44,607 nucleotides of DNA from Cyanodermella asteris (taxonomy: Eukaryota > Ascomycota > Lecanoromycetes > Ostropales > Stictidaceae). Location of the stretch: the NCBI GenBank assembly GCA_900618795.1, contig UYJD01000005.1, forward strand, positions 81,390 through 125,996. Reading direction: 5' to 3'. The position numbers were made by a program, and so were the translations under genes. This document shows positions 31,304 to 41,745 of this stretch, one piece after another; the stretch's first letter is position 1; each line of letters begins with the position of its first letter. The notes below the pieces were generated by a model. It was not told the origin of the DNA and made no database searches. It worked only from the letters and a program-made list of their open reading frames with translations.

Positions 31304-32139
31304 ATGGCCGCCATCCACTTCGGGCGGGTAAGATAGTGTTCATTCCAACTAAAACGTCCAATCACTAACAATTGCAGACGGCTGTCCCCATTGCCATGGT
31401 CGCCGGCACCCTCCTCATCCCCCGAAACACCTTATACGCCGATTCCCCCGAAGAAGTGAGCTCAAACACAATCCAAGGGGAGAATAGCCGGATTCCATAC
31501 TGACACACATACCAGCCCACCCACACCCGCCGGAAACCCATCTACGACTCCGACGTCCCGACCCGTAACACGGCGCCCCTACCCCATTTCCCCGAAGAAC
31601 CCAACCCCGTCTCGGAGCGCGGGGCAACCTACACCTCCCAACTCGCCGCCTACGTCCGAACGGCCCGCATTTTCACGCACGCGCACGTCGCGCTCGTCGA
31701 GAACAAGTTCAACGACGGCGCAAAACGCTTCTTCGACCTCGAAAACAACGTCACCGGCACCATCGCGAACCTGGCGCCGGATCCGCGAACGGGCGAAAAA
31801 GTGATGCCGGGAGCGATTTACGTCGTGGTCGCGGGTATGGCCGGCAGCATCATGGCTCGGAACCGCAACGTCTTGCTCCGCGCCACGGTGCCCGTGGCAC
31901 TGGCGATCGGGGCGAGTAATTATCTGCTGCCGCATACGACGCGGAACGTTGGGCAGCTGGTGTGGAGTTGGGAGCAGAGGTTTCCGGTCGTTGCGGATTC
32001 GCATTTGCGGGCGCAGAGGATGGTGAGGCAGAGTGTGGAGGATGCGAAGAAGGCGACGGCCGATGCGAGGCGCCAGCTTGATGAGGGGGTGAGGAAGACG
32101 AGGCATACGTTGGAAGATTGGGTTCAAAAGGGGAGGTGA
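31304..32139 (+). CDS. MICOS complex subunit Mic26/Mic27 (apolipoprotein O family), three exons
   Basis: An inner-membrane subunit of MICOS, which forms and holds cristae junctions; Mic26/27 proteins bind cardiolipin and tune Mic10 oligomers. Exons 31304-31327, 31378-31455 and 31516-32139 give 241 residues. Intron 1 (50 nt, GTAAGA...CACTAACAATTGCAG) and intron 2 (60 nt, GTGAGC...ACTGACACACATACCAG) have good branch sites. A short hydrophobic N-terminal segment (AVPIAMVAGTLLIP) is followed by a Pro-rich linker with RKPIYDSDVP, an amphipathic helix (YVRTARIFTHAHVALVENKF), then the membrane part with IYVVVAGMAGSIMARNR and LLRATVPVALAIGASNYLLP, and a charged C-terminal helix. This is the ApoO/Mic26-27 layout. 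Mic26 cannot be told from Mic27 here. The first exon encodes only eight residues. Confidence 0.88.
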
Positions 32140-32460
32140 GACTGCAGGTGCATGATTGATGGTGTACACTAAATATAGATGCATTCAAAAGCTGTAAAAT
32201 CTTGCCTTTACTTTGTACAAGATATCTCCGATTTCGGTCTTTTTCAACAGCATCTTTCAGATCTCCAACAGGAACGTCTACAGCTGGGTTGCCTACATCG
32301 CATCGATTATGGCTTGTCGGTCGTAAAGGATATTTTCAGGGCCTGCCCGATCCTTAAAAATTGGGCCTGTGACTGGCCTAGACGCTTTGCATATGTGGAT
32401 TGCCTTGTCTTGACATGACTGATATCCAAGTGTCGCCAAAAAGTGCCGTCAAATTATCTC
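32140..32460. other. Convergent intergenic region
   Basis: 321 bp between the stop codons of Mic26/27 (+) and the paraoxonase-like gene (-). AT-rich, as expected for 3' UTRs. Nothing else seen. Confidence 0.55.
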
Positions 32461-33909
32461 TCACAGGTCAATCTTAGTCGCAACCATACTCTCACTCATA
32501 AATCCAGTAACAAACAACCACCCCTGCTTCTTCCCGCCCGTCGTCTTCGGATCAATTCCAACGATGACAGCCGCGCTCGCAGTCCTGGGCAGGGTCCCTT
32601 TGTCCGAAAAGATGAGCCTCTGCTCCCACCCAGCATGCTTCTTCGCCGCCTCGGCCGTTCCATTGGCCCTGACATGGTAGACCTGCGGCGGCGGCGCCAA
32701 TTGCGGGTCAGCGGTGTACTTTGGCAAATCGATGCCACGCGCAAGGCCGGCGAGGACGTAGCCGCTGGCGTCGTTGTCGGCCGTCCTGTACTCGTCTTCG
32801 TACCAGCTGGGGTTGTCGATGCAGATTGGCGTCTGGATCTCTTCGATGAGTTTCAGGCCTTCTTCGATCTTGCGGCGTTGGACGCGGTAGACGACGCCGC
32901 CGGAGGTGTCGGTTACGATCAGTTCGTGGGGATGGTGGGGGCTCGGGTGGCCGAGTCCGTTGTTCTGCGTAGTGTCAGCATTCCGTTGCGCCAAGGTTGT
33001 GCGAATATGTCTTCGATTTTTGACTTACGTTGTGGAGACCCCTCAGGATGGGAAAGATGTAAATGCCGGCCTCTGGGTCGTCGACAACCGCCGTGTCAGT
33101 GATAGTTACAAACATAATGTTCGACCATGGTGCCGAGCCGCGCGTCAGCAAATCCTCGAGCATCCGCCCGAAGCCTTCGCGATGATAATGGTCGTTGGTG
33201 ACATAGAAGCCTGTTGGACTGGTAGCAACAATGTCGTTCGGCGTCGTGATCATGGGCGAACGAACGGTCCGTTTGTACGTCGCGACGTTGGATCCGATCT
33301 CATGTGTAAAGACCTCGAACTGGGACCGTGTTTTGGGTTCGGTCTCGTTGCGTCCACCCGTGGCGAGGTAGTGTGCAGGATTTGGCAGGTGGTTGACGGC
33401 GAAGATGTTGACGGTCGTAGTATCGGCGCCATCGCTTATCACGTCGATACCGTGGGTGACAAAATCCTGGGTGAAGCCTCGGAGTTCCAATCGCTTGGAT
33501 TCAAACGTCTATCGCAGGTTAACTCTTGTCGCCAAACTTGCTCAACAGCGTAGCTGGTCCGGGCGCCGGTATCTCTTACCTTGGGATCAACAACATACAA
33601 CCCACCCCCTCTGGCCCTCTTATGGTCTCTGAAAATACCCAACGGCGGAAACCAATGATACCTATCCTTGAGATCATCGGACTGACATCCCGCAAACAAA
33701 AGCCCAGAATCCTTATGGTGGTGCACATCTTCGCACTGCAACGTGTCGGAAATAATCTTGGTCTCAATACCATGGATCGTCGGGATCTTGTCAATCGGCC
33801 GGCGAATACCAACAGTCGTCAGTCGCTGGTTCACAGGTTGAAACAGAACCGTTACAAAAGCAAGCACGGCCCCAACAAGGAATGTGCGAAGACTCAGAAT
33901 CGATGACAT
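32461..33909 (-). CDS. Paraoxonase/arylesterase-like beta-propeller protein, membrane-anchored, three exons
   Basis: Exons 33909-33580, 33508-33029 and 32964-32461 give 437 residues. The introns (71 and 64 nt) have GTAAGA and GTAAGT donors with TAG and CAG acceptors, and both fall between codons. An N-terminal hydrophobic segment (LVGAVLAFVTVLF, about residues 12-24) looks like an uncleaved anchor, as in mammalian PONs, with the rest in the lumen or outside. The core resembles serum paraoxonase: PIHGIETK-like IHGIETKIIS, HGIDVISD, VNIFAVNHLP, and above all TPNDIVATSPTGFYVTNDHY, the calcium-site region. HPHELIVTD lies in the last third. PONs are calcium-dependent lactonases and arylesterases; the fungal substrate is unknown. 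It is divergent from the Nit-type amidase. Confidence 0.87.
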
Positions 33910-34662
33910 GTTTACATATGCTTTGAATGCTTCCCGTAATGTGAGTAAATGCCAAAGATTGAATGTACAGGTCGGAAACGTAAGGTGTTGGTGGTGTATC
34001 GAAACGATGATGGCATCGTGCGGAGATGGCGAATCCTATGAAAGTGCCCACGTCCCGCGCTGGCTACGAGGACGGTCGCCCGGTCGCTCTGCCCGTCTTA
34101 ACCGAGCTTATCTTGCTGATTGCGTACATGCTGGTGAAATCAGGCTAGCAAGGAAGCCTTGTTTGCCGCCTGTTCAGCGCCGCTATGCGTCGACAGGGTC
34201 CCATGCGGAGCCCGAACTGTCAATTCAAGCAAAACATCAACAAACATTGGCAGCTTCAAAGTGGTCGATCGATCAGGTCAAGACTGTCAATCTCTTGACA
34301 TGTCTTCAAGGAGGATGCTTCAACGTAGATGTGCTAGTGCCACGATCGCGTCCACGTGATCGACGGTGGATGTCCTCCTAAGCTGTGGATCCACGCCGCC
34401 AGATCACTAGTCCATTTACCTATGTTCAACTCGACTGATTTCGGGCACAAATAAAGCGAACGGAACGCATGAGACTAATCCCTTGAGTGTCTGGCTACTG
34501 CTTCTGGTTTGTTTGCATCATAATCATAATCACAATCTTTCATCTGTATTTTCTTCAAACCCCATTGAACAAGCTAATATTCGAATAAAACTCTCGAGTG
34601 GTACTGGTTGGGCTGATGAGCTGCACAAAGACTTGAAGACTATCTACGTCCGACGGCTCACT
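33910..34662. promoter_or_regulatory. Divergent intergenic region, paraoxonase-like and Nit genes
   Basis: 753 bp with no coding signal. A short run of ATAATC/ACAATC repeats lies near 34518-34540. It should contain both promoters; no TATA box stands out. Confidence 0.45.
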
Positions 34663-35516
34663 ATGGCGAAAGTGGTAGGTTCATGTTACAACTAGGATTG
34701 CACAATTGCCCTGACAATAGCCAGGCAATCGGCCAGCTCTGCTCGACAGGTGCCATTCTTCAGAATTTGAAAATATGTGAAAGCCTAGTTCAAAAAGCAG
34801 CCGCAGCAGGAGCAAAGGCTCTCTTCTTACCGGAGGCCAGCGACTACATCTCCTCAACGGCTTCCGAATCAGTGCAGCTCGCACGCTCGTCAGAAGCCCG
34901 AGAGTTCGTATCGCGATTGCAGACCGCAGCCAAGGCGTCCAACCTCGAGATTAACGTTGGCGTACATGAGCCGGGGCAGACAGAACAGCGTGTGAAGAAC
35001 GTTCTGCTGTGGATCGACGCCCATGGCCAGATCACTCAGCGATATCAAAAGGTTCACCTCTTTGACGTTCACGTTGAGCCATCGCCGATAATCGAAGAAT
35101 CAAAGTCCGTCGAGGCAGGCTCGTCGCTCGTTCCGCCCTTTCCAACTTCCATTGGCAACGTCGGCATGCTCATATGCTATGACATACGCTTTCCGGAGGC
35201 CTCGCTCGCTCTCAGACGACACAATGCTCAGATCATCACCTACCCGTCCGCTTTTTCGGTGCCTACCGGACAGGCACACTGGAAGCCCTTGCTGCAGAAA
35301 CGAGCCATTGAGACTCAGAGCTTTGTAATTGCGGCAGCACAGGCCGGAAAACACAACGACAAGCGCGCAAGCTATGGGTATGGGATGATAGTGGATCCAT
35401 GGGGCAAGATACTCGCAGAGCTAGATGATAGCCCAGAACCAACAATTGCTTGTGCTGAACTAGACTTCAAGAGGTTAGAGACCGTGAGGAGGGAAATGCC
35501 GCTACCCAGAAGATAG
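34663..35516 (+). CDS. NIT2: Carbon-nitrogen hydrolase, deaminated glutathione amidase (Nit type), two exons
   Basis: Repairs deaminated glutathione by hydrolysing it to 2-oxoglutarate and cysteinylglycine; cytosolic and mitochondrial in other eukaryotes. Exon 1 is only 12 nt (34663-34674, MAKV) and exon 2 is 34725-35516, giving 267 residues. The 50-nt intron has GTAGGT, a CTGAC branch site and a CCAG acceptor; splicing joins MAKV to AIGQLCSTG, the expected nitrilase N-terminus. The catalytic triad is E41 (LFLPEAS), K113 (YQKVHLFDV) and C155 (ICYDIRFPE). TYPSAF, then HWKPLLQKRAIETQ and KRASYGYGMIVDPWG, match mammalian Nit1, whose yeast counterpart is called Nit2. That yeast name is used here. 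Confidence 0.93.
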
Positions 35517-35859
35517 TAAGCAGGATACCCAGAAACGCGCCGAATTCGGAATGCTGACATTCTGTAGTGATGTATATCCTGACGTTGGACATCCAGGTGG
35601 AAAGTAGATTGTCTCACAGCGAGCGTCTGGCCAGTTCGCACACAGAGAGTAAAGACAGGTGGTTTGTTTGCTGCTGTACTGGCTGATTTGAGAGCGTATA
35701 TTCGAATACTCCGTGTCGCGTTAATGGGGCCTTGACGCGACATCCTGAGAGTGGAGGCCGCTTGAAGCCAGATGATATAGACTCAGTACGCCGTCAGGAC
35801 TGGTGTTGGAGCTTCATCTTCTTTCGGAGATTAGCGTCATTTGAAAGAACATGTCGCGC
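35517..35859. other. Convergent intergenic region
   Basis: 343 bp between the Nit gene (+) and the zinc-finger gene (-). Nothing beyond expected 3' UTRs. Confidence 0.55.
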
Positions 35860-36720
35860 TCAACGCTTTGACTTTGGCTTTCGCTTCTTGAAGACAACCT
35901 CAACATCTTCGTCCTCTTGTGTCACCTTTGAGCTGGATTCGCTGGGATCTGGCAAGGCCTTGACAGAGACGTTGTCATCTGCTTCGTTCTCGACTCTAAC
36001 TTTCACGTCTTGAGGGCCTTGCATACCATCGGCCGGGACTGTTACAGGGTTGGACTGTCTACCTTCAGACGTCTCCGGTTCGGCCACTTTCGACTTGGTC
36101 TTCAGAGTAGTCGTTGAGCCTAGCAGGGCATCCAGATCTTCGTCTTTCTTGCCGTCATCGAAGCCTTTGATTGCTGAGCCCCATGCGACTCTCTTCCGCC
36201 TCGGCTGTTCTTCGTCTGCATCTGGATCCGGGACGACTCGTTTGATTCCACCGATTGATTTAGTAGCTGCTTCCTCAACTTTGACATCAGGCTCATCCTT
36301 CACAATAGGCTTGCGACTGACTACTTCCCAATCACCCGCCATCGCCATCTCTTTCCTGTATTGCTTGGGCACGACCACGCCCATGGCCGCCAACTGTGCC
36401 ATCTGCTGCTTCCGGTCCTCTGCCGTAGCTTGCCTCTTGCTGCCATCGCTGGCGGAGCTTCCGGAAGCGGTCGCCTTGACCGTGGGCCCCGAAGCCGATG
36501 AGCCCGCGGTGCCTTTTAGTCTTGCGACCTCATCCTTGACTTGCTGCTTCTCTCGCTCCTCGCGCTCATTGTCCTTGTGAATGTCACGCAGGAATCTCGA
36601 GAGGGCGCCCTTGTGTTTTCCTGTGCTTTCGTGGTTGGTTCGCTCGAGCTTCGAATCTCTGACGTAGACTTTGCAATGTTCGCACCAGTACTTTGGTGTG
36701 GACTTCCAGTAATCAGACAT
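35860..36720 (-). CDS. Matrin/U1-type zinc-finger protein, WBP4-like splicing factor
   Basis: Probably a spliceosomal protein. The single exon encodes 286 residues from the ATG at 36720. The N-terminus MSDYWKSTPKYWCEHCKVYV carries a matrin-type C2H2 finger (C13, C16, H30, H36) of the kind found in U1-C, PRP11 and WBP4 (FBP21), where it contacts RNA-protein complexes. The order WKS-x-KYWC-x2-C, then the NHESTGKHK helix and a charged helix with LRDIHKDNEREEREK, is specific to WBP4-like proteins. No WW domain is visible, as in many fungal members. The rest is Lys/Glu/Ser-rich and disordered, with a basic nuclear-localisation-like PRRKRV and a C-terminal FKKRKPKSKR. It shares a 365-bp divergent promoter with SLP2. 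Confidence 0.85.
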   Translation of the reverse strand: MSDYWKSTPKYWCEHCKVYVRDSKLERTNHESTGKHKGALSRFLRDIHKDNEREEREKQQVKDEVARLKGTAGSSASGPTVKATASGSSASDGSKRQATAEDRKQQMAQLAAMGVVVPKQYRKEMAMAGDWEVVSRKPIVKDEPDVKVEEAATKSIGGIKRVVPDPDADEEQPRRKRVAWGSAIKGFDDGKKDEDLDALLGSTTTLKTKSKVAEPETSEGRQSNPVTVPADGMQGPQDVKVRVENEADDNVSVKALPDPSESSSKVTQEDEDVEVVFKKRKPKSKR

Positions 36721-37085
36721 GTTTGTGGCGGCGCTTGGGTTGCGCAAGACACAGGCTTGTTGCTCCGCGAGGCAGGAATCGAAGGACGCAGTTAGTGCGC
36801 AAGTGCTGCACAACAGTCTCTGAGCTCACGCATAGTTGTCCAAGGTGATCTGGACTAAATGCCCTGTATGAAGGCGCGAATCATGAAACTGCACTCGAGA
36901 CTTCCTTGATGGCGGCAGAGGGTGGATCGGCGTAGAGCTGCGGAGCCTCATCGGGAAAATGTCATCCAATCCATGCGGTTCTTTCCACGTCCGAGCTTGC
37001 TGCATGACCGTCACCACCACCACCTCTCCTCCTCATTCCGCCCGTCCTGGTATAAGCAATCGCTCGAGCCAGCATCTCCTTCATC
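36721..37085. promoter_or_regulatory. Compact bidirectional promoter, WBP4-like and SLP2
   Basis: 365 bp separate the two ATGs. The SLP2 side is rich in CACC and pyrimidines, with TATAAG at 37051-37056, which is too close to the ATG (30 bp) to be confident of as a TATA element. Confidence 0.5.
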
Positions 37086-38357
37086 ATGCAAGCTGGTCTC
37101 GTCGGAGCCCTTCCGCGAGGGCTCTCGCGCAGCACAGTGGCGTCGCGTGCCCTGGCCCGAACCATCGCTCCTCTCACCACTCAACAGCCTCGCAGCTTCT
37201 CTCAATCACATAACACCTCAGCTGGACCTTCATCAGTCTTTGCTCAGCTCGGTGGCGGTAACACGGCGCCCTCCAGCTACTTCCAACGCCCCGCCCTTCC
37301 TGCAAATACCATAATTCGCTTCGTGCCACAGCAGACGGCATGGGTCGTGGAGCGGATGGGAAAATTCAACCGGATACTGGAGCCCGGACTGGCGGTCCTC
37401 ATGCCTGTGGTGGACCGAATAGCGTACGTCAAGTCGCTAAAAGAGGTGGCCATCGAGATTCCGTCGCAGTCCGCCATCACAGCCGACAACGTCACGCTGG
37501 AGCTTGACGGAGTGCTATACACCAGGGTATTCGATGCCTACAAGGCCAGCTACGGAGTCGAGGATGCGGAGTATGCGATTAGCCAGCTTGCGCAGACGAC
37601 GATGCGAAGCGAGATTGGTCAGCTCACTTTGGACCATGTGCTGAGGGAACGGGCGACGTTGAACACGAACATCACACAGGCGATCAACGAGGCGGCGAAG
37701 GAGTGGGGAATAGTGTGCCTGAGATACGAGATTCGAGATATCCATGCGCCGCAGGACGTCGTGGCAGCTATGCACAGACAAGTCACGGCCGAGCGAACAA
37801 AGAGAGCCGAGATCTTGGATTCGGAGGGTCAGAGGCAGAGCGCCATCAATATCGCAGAAGGTAGGAAGCAGAGTGTCATTCTCGCCTCCGAGGCCATCAG
37901 TGTGGAGAACATCAACAAGGCCTACGGTGAGGCCGAGGCTATCCGCATGAAGGCCGAGGCGACGAGCAAGGGAATCGACGCCGTTGCTTCAGCTATAGCC
38001 AAGGGCAAAAGTGCTGAAAGCGCAGTCAGCCTCAGTGTTGCCGAGAAATACGTGGAGGCGTTTGGCAAGCTCGCAAAGGAGGGCACCAGCGTCGTGGTTC
38101 CTGGCAACGTTGGTGACATGGCAGGTATGATCTCGAGTGCCTTGGCAGTATACGGCAACGTGAACAAGAGCAAGATTGGCCAGGGTCATTCTTCACAGAT
38201 ACTTCAGGGGAAGGACGGCCTGCCAGAACTACAAGATACGTCTGTCGACGACAGACGGGAAAGAGGCCCGGACGGCGAAGCATCGCCGGAGAACATCAAG
38301 AAGGATGAGGTCGCCCGGAGTGTGCTCGAAGGCTTTGAGCAAGCCACAAACAGATGA
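37086..38357 (+). CDS. SLP2: Stomatin-like protein 2, mitochondrial (SPFH family)
   Basis: An inner-membrane scaffold that, in animals, binds cardiolipin and prohibitins and organises respiratory-chain and protease complexes. The single exon encodes 423 residues. Residues 1 to about 60 form a mitochondrial presequence rich in Arg, Ser, Thr and Ala. The SPFH core starts near IIRFVPQQTAWVVERMGKFN and runs through GLAVLMPVVDRIAYV, the TADNVTLELDGVLY block and YAISQLAQTTMRSEIGQLTLD to IRDIHAPQDVV, then a long heptad helix with QRQSAINIAEGRKQSVILAS and AYGEAEAIRMKAEA. Mature SLP2 lacks the membrane hairpin of classical stomatin, and none is seen here. The C-terminal tail after VVVPGNVGDMAGM is acidic and variable. 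It is head to head with the WBP4-like gene and tail to tail with TIM54. Confidence 0.94.
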   Translation: MQAGLVGALPRGLSRSTVASRALARTIAPLTTQQPRSFSQSHNTSAGPSSVFAQLGGGNTAPSSYFQRPALPANTIIRFVPQQTAWVVERMGKFNRILEPGLAVLMPVVDRIAYVKSLKEVAIEIPSQSAITADNVTLELDGVLYTRVFDAYKASYGVEDAEYAISQLAQTTMRSEIGQLTLDHVLRERATLNTNITQAINEAAKEWGIVCLRYEIRDIHAPQDVVAAMHRQVTAERTKRAEILDSEGQRQSAINIAEGRKQSVILASEAISVENINKAYGEAEAIRMKAEATSKGIDAVASAIAKGKSAESAVSLSVAEKYVEAFGKLAKEGTSVVVPGNVGDMAGMISSALAVYGNVNKSKIGQGHSSQILQGKDGLPELQDTSVDDRRERGPDGEASPENIKKDEVARSVLEGFEQATNR

Positions 38358-38773
38358 TAATCCAAAATGGCTCGGCGATTGCCATGAGGAGGACTACAAT
38401 CCTTCTTGTTTCATTGTAGTTGTTAAGATTCTGCTCGACATGACAGCAAGCTATAGCGATCGCTTGCTTTGTACAATACAGCGTATTTCTCGAGCGATGC
38501 CCGGTTGACGATTGAAAGAATTACTGTTCGCTTCAAGAACCTGCAAGTAATACTTTGACTTGAATATGCGTGTCTTGATATGGAAAATTGCATCTGTGAT
38601 CGGACTCTACAATCGTTCGACAAGAGCTATATTACCAGGCTCAAATTGTGGTGAGAGGTTCATCCAAGCGGTTCCGTGCGCCGTCAGATGCATCTATGAT
38701 TTTGTACAGCTTCCCAAAGCTCCTATGCAGTCGACCCAATATAGTACATCATTCACTGAGCCAGATATGTCCA
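38358..38773. other. Convergent intergenic region, SLP2 and TIM54
   Basis: 416 bp. No coding signal; AT-rich 3' UTR sequence. Confidence 0.55.
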
Positions 38774-40494
38774 TCATGACTCCTCATCTCCTTCGAATCC
38801 TTGTTGCCAGGGCTTTTGTCGTTTGTTGTCCAGCTCCATTCCAACCAAGGTCTTGAGGAAATCAGTCCAGCTCAAAGGATCCATACGGTCAGCGCTGCCT
38901 TTCCACTCGAGGACCTTTGGACCGGTGCGGGTCGTTGCGATGTCTTCTTCCTCGCCACCTGAGCTGCCGTTGAGCACATTGCCTGCTGCGTTGGCTACGG
39001 CAGCGCCAGCCAAGTCAGTGGGACCAGCGTGCTTCTCTCGATCAGGCGCTGCCAATCCAGACCGTTGGAGGAACGATGGAACATCAATCGTGCGCATGCG
39101 CGATATAACGCTCGGCTCCGTTACCATGTCTTCCTGCCACGGCCGTTCTTTGTCTTCTTTCCCTTCTTCGTTGGGCTTCCGTGCACTCTTATGCCAGTCG
39201 CGTTCTTCGTGTCGAAGTGCTAGGTCGAGTTCCGAACGACTGTCATTCTCGGAGTCTGTTTCAGCTTTATATTGCGTCTCGAACGTGGAGGTTTCGTTGA
39301 AAGGTCGGATATCCTCCTCGGGAGCCAGTATGAACGCAGTGACTACGGATCCTGCATTTTCTGCGATTTCTCTCCTGTGAAGGAAGCGCCATATCCGGAT
39401 CGGGGTCTTTAGGAAGCCCAAGAGATGTGGAAAGCCGACGGCGACTGAGGGCGGGAAGGTTTCGGGTGCTGAGGAAGAAAGTGATGCGGAGTGATAGTCG
39501 GTTGGTCGGATATACGGGATGGTGAGATCTGGCTCGGGCTTTTTCTCGTCTTCTTTACCTTTGGTGCCGTCGTCTGTTTTAGCATCACCAGCGGCCGGCG
39601 ACGCATCGTCTTCGCTCTCAGACTTTTGTTCGGTCTCTGCATCGCTCGACTCTCTCTGCAAGCCTACGTTAGGAGTAGTGATGTTGTCCACCACCTTGGC
39701 CGGAAGGTCTGAGATACCACCAGGCGTCCCCGATGAAGTGGTTGACTCCGAATTATCTGATCCCGTCTCCTGGCTTTCCGACGGTACGGCAACAGGCTCA
39801 GGGGCTTTTACTGGCCCGAGCCAGCCTTCATGTAGGCCTCGGACGTATTCCTTCCAGGTGTGACGCCCAATGACCAAGTCTCCACCTCTTTCCGACGACT
39901 CTGAGATGCCGGATTGCTGCCGGAGGTTGTTGACAATGTCGTCCACATCAGGCTCTTGACCCTCCTTTTGCTCCCCTTCGCCAGCTTTCCGCCGCCGTTC
40001 TCTAATCGTCTCAGCGAGCTTCCACCGTATATCGCCTTCCTTCCGACCCTCGAACACCTCCCAATCGACCGCAGACGCGACGAGAATCGGCTTTATATAT
40101 TCCTTGAAGTAGTCCCTCGCTGAGTTCAAGTAATCGCCAGGTGGAGCGCCTAGAAATATCCTTATCTTTCTGGGCATTGTATTCGGTCGTAGCTCCTCAT
40201 CGGCAAGATGTGAGACGGCGTCGCAGTATTTCTGTTGTATCCTCCTCCGTTCCCGTCTGTCGTAAACTACCGCTGTCGTCCATGCTCCCACAACGCCAAA
40301 GAATATGAGCCAGTTTCGCGAAGGGAGCCTCTTGCGCAGGCGCGGCAAGCCTGTTCATGGTCAGTCGATACCGTATGAAACGTGCTTATTGACATACCCA
40401 TAGCGCGGAAGGCTGGGTTGCCTTCATTCTTGGGCGCCGCTGGCGTGGGCGTCGCGGACGACGCAGCCGCCTCAGCAGGCTTCGAGTCAGCCAT
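38774..40494 (-). CDS. TIM54: TIM54, subunit of the mitochondrial TIM22 translocase, two exons
   Basis: Part of the TIM22 complex, which inserts carrier proteins into the inner membrane; yeast Tim54 also helps assemble the Yme1 protease. Exon 1 is 40494-40398 and exon 2 is 40350-38774, giving 557 residues. The 48-nt intron (40349-40397 region) runs GTATGT...ACTGACCATGAACAG and splits the Gly codon of AFRAMGLPRLRKRLPSRNW. An Ala/Pro-rich N-terminus precedes one transmembrane helix (about 46-62, WLIFFGVVGAWTTAVVY). The family block follows: MPRKIRIFLGAPPGDYLNSA, YFKEYIKPILVASAVDWEVF and RWKLAETIRERRR. The middle is acidic and Ser-rich, with a variable linker, then IPYIRPTDYHSA and FLKTPIRIWRFLHRR. 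Length and order fit fungal Tim54. Confidence 0.93.
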
Positions 40495-41745
40495 GAGCTA
40501 CGGGACTGCACCGAAATATATGATTGAGAGACGGCGGTCGAGGGATGGATTCACTCTTGTCGGCGGAAGCTCATTCGGAGCTCGCGGACTTTAATTTTCG
40601 AGACTGTCGAGGATGATCGGCGGGTCCGTGCACCTTCAACTTCAAACTCACAAGGCTCGGCGATCTCATCTAGCGTACAACACAGAACCCAGGACTTGCA
40701 GGCGTCCGCGACATTGCACACGGCAACCTAGGGGCTTTCGAGACCGACACGGCTCTGGGTCCCAGCGTGAAGCCTGTCATTTAGATGTAACGGCGAAAAG
40801 CTTGCTATGTTCCGTCAAACTCTCCCGGCGCATCTTCACTTCATGTTATTCGTCCATGGCGCTTTAGTCAGGACTACTTTATTAGTACCTGTGAATCGCA
40901 CAGTAACGATCCCAGCCCTCAAGAGCCCAATATTCACAGTGGCATATGCGCTTCATTTCATTATTGCGTTCTCGAAGAGACTGCAAAGCTTCATCTACGT
41001 TCCCACACTTCCGAGAGCCTTATCGACGGTGCTATTGCGGTCATGCCTGAGTCTCGCATTGGCATTGATCCTGTGTGAAAAATGCCATCATTCGAAGCTA
41101 GTCATGAAATCGGGACTGAAGGATTGACTTCATATCGTTGATTTTGTCATTGCACACCAAATGTTCGGCATTGACACTCGCAAATACGCACAGAACGATA
41201 GTCGGGGACTGTACCCATAGACCGCCATCAATCTTGTGGACTGGTAGCTTCATTCGTCCTTCAATTTTCAAACACCATCTCTGTATTTGAGCGTTATCAC
41301 GTCTTCCAGGTCGATTGTCTTTTGCCAGGTCAATTTTCTTTGTCACTTGTTCCCAATGTGCTGACAGTATTGTTGACTTGTCAAGTTTGTTTCTGGGGAG
41401 AATTGCCATGCGAATGCTGAGCAGCCGTCACCAGCTCCAAACGACAACAGCACTGAATCTCCCAACACTGCAATTGCTGAGCTTCTGTCTTGCCGTGTTC
41501 ACGTTCTGCAGACACAGTGACGAATAATCACCGCTCGAGAGATCGATGCAATTTGGGTATAAAGTCGCTGGCCGGAAGTATCTCATTTCCTGTTCTAATC
41601 CACTACCACTCCTCGACCACACTTCTCTCCTGCTTCGATCACAACGACTTATCGAATTGCAACTCGCTCGGTCTCTGCTTCTGACCTGTATCTCAAAATT
41701 TGCTACAGTGCGCCGTCTCAAGCTCAACTGGAGCAATCGTTCATC
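40495..41745. promoter_or_regulatory. Divergent intergenic region, TIM54 and the orphan gene
   Basis: 1.25 kb. A 103-codon minus-strand frame with an ATG (41098-41409) is Lys/Asp/Ile-rich and resembles nothing known; it is left uncalled. A plus-strand TATAAA box at 41558-41563 and a CT-rich leader precede the orphan gene. Confidence 0.45.
41558..41563 (+). promoter_or_regulatory. TATA box of the orphan gene
   Basis: TATAAA (followed by G), 188 bp before the ATG at 41746. It is followed by a pyrimidine-rich, CA-containing leader typical of transcribed fungal 5' UTRs. Confidence 0.5.

Noticed and set aside
41098-41409. 103-codon minus-strand frame with an ATG
   Set aside because: Length alone is weak evidence in this AT-richer stretch; no family match, promoter motif or splicing supports it.
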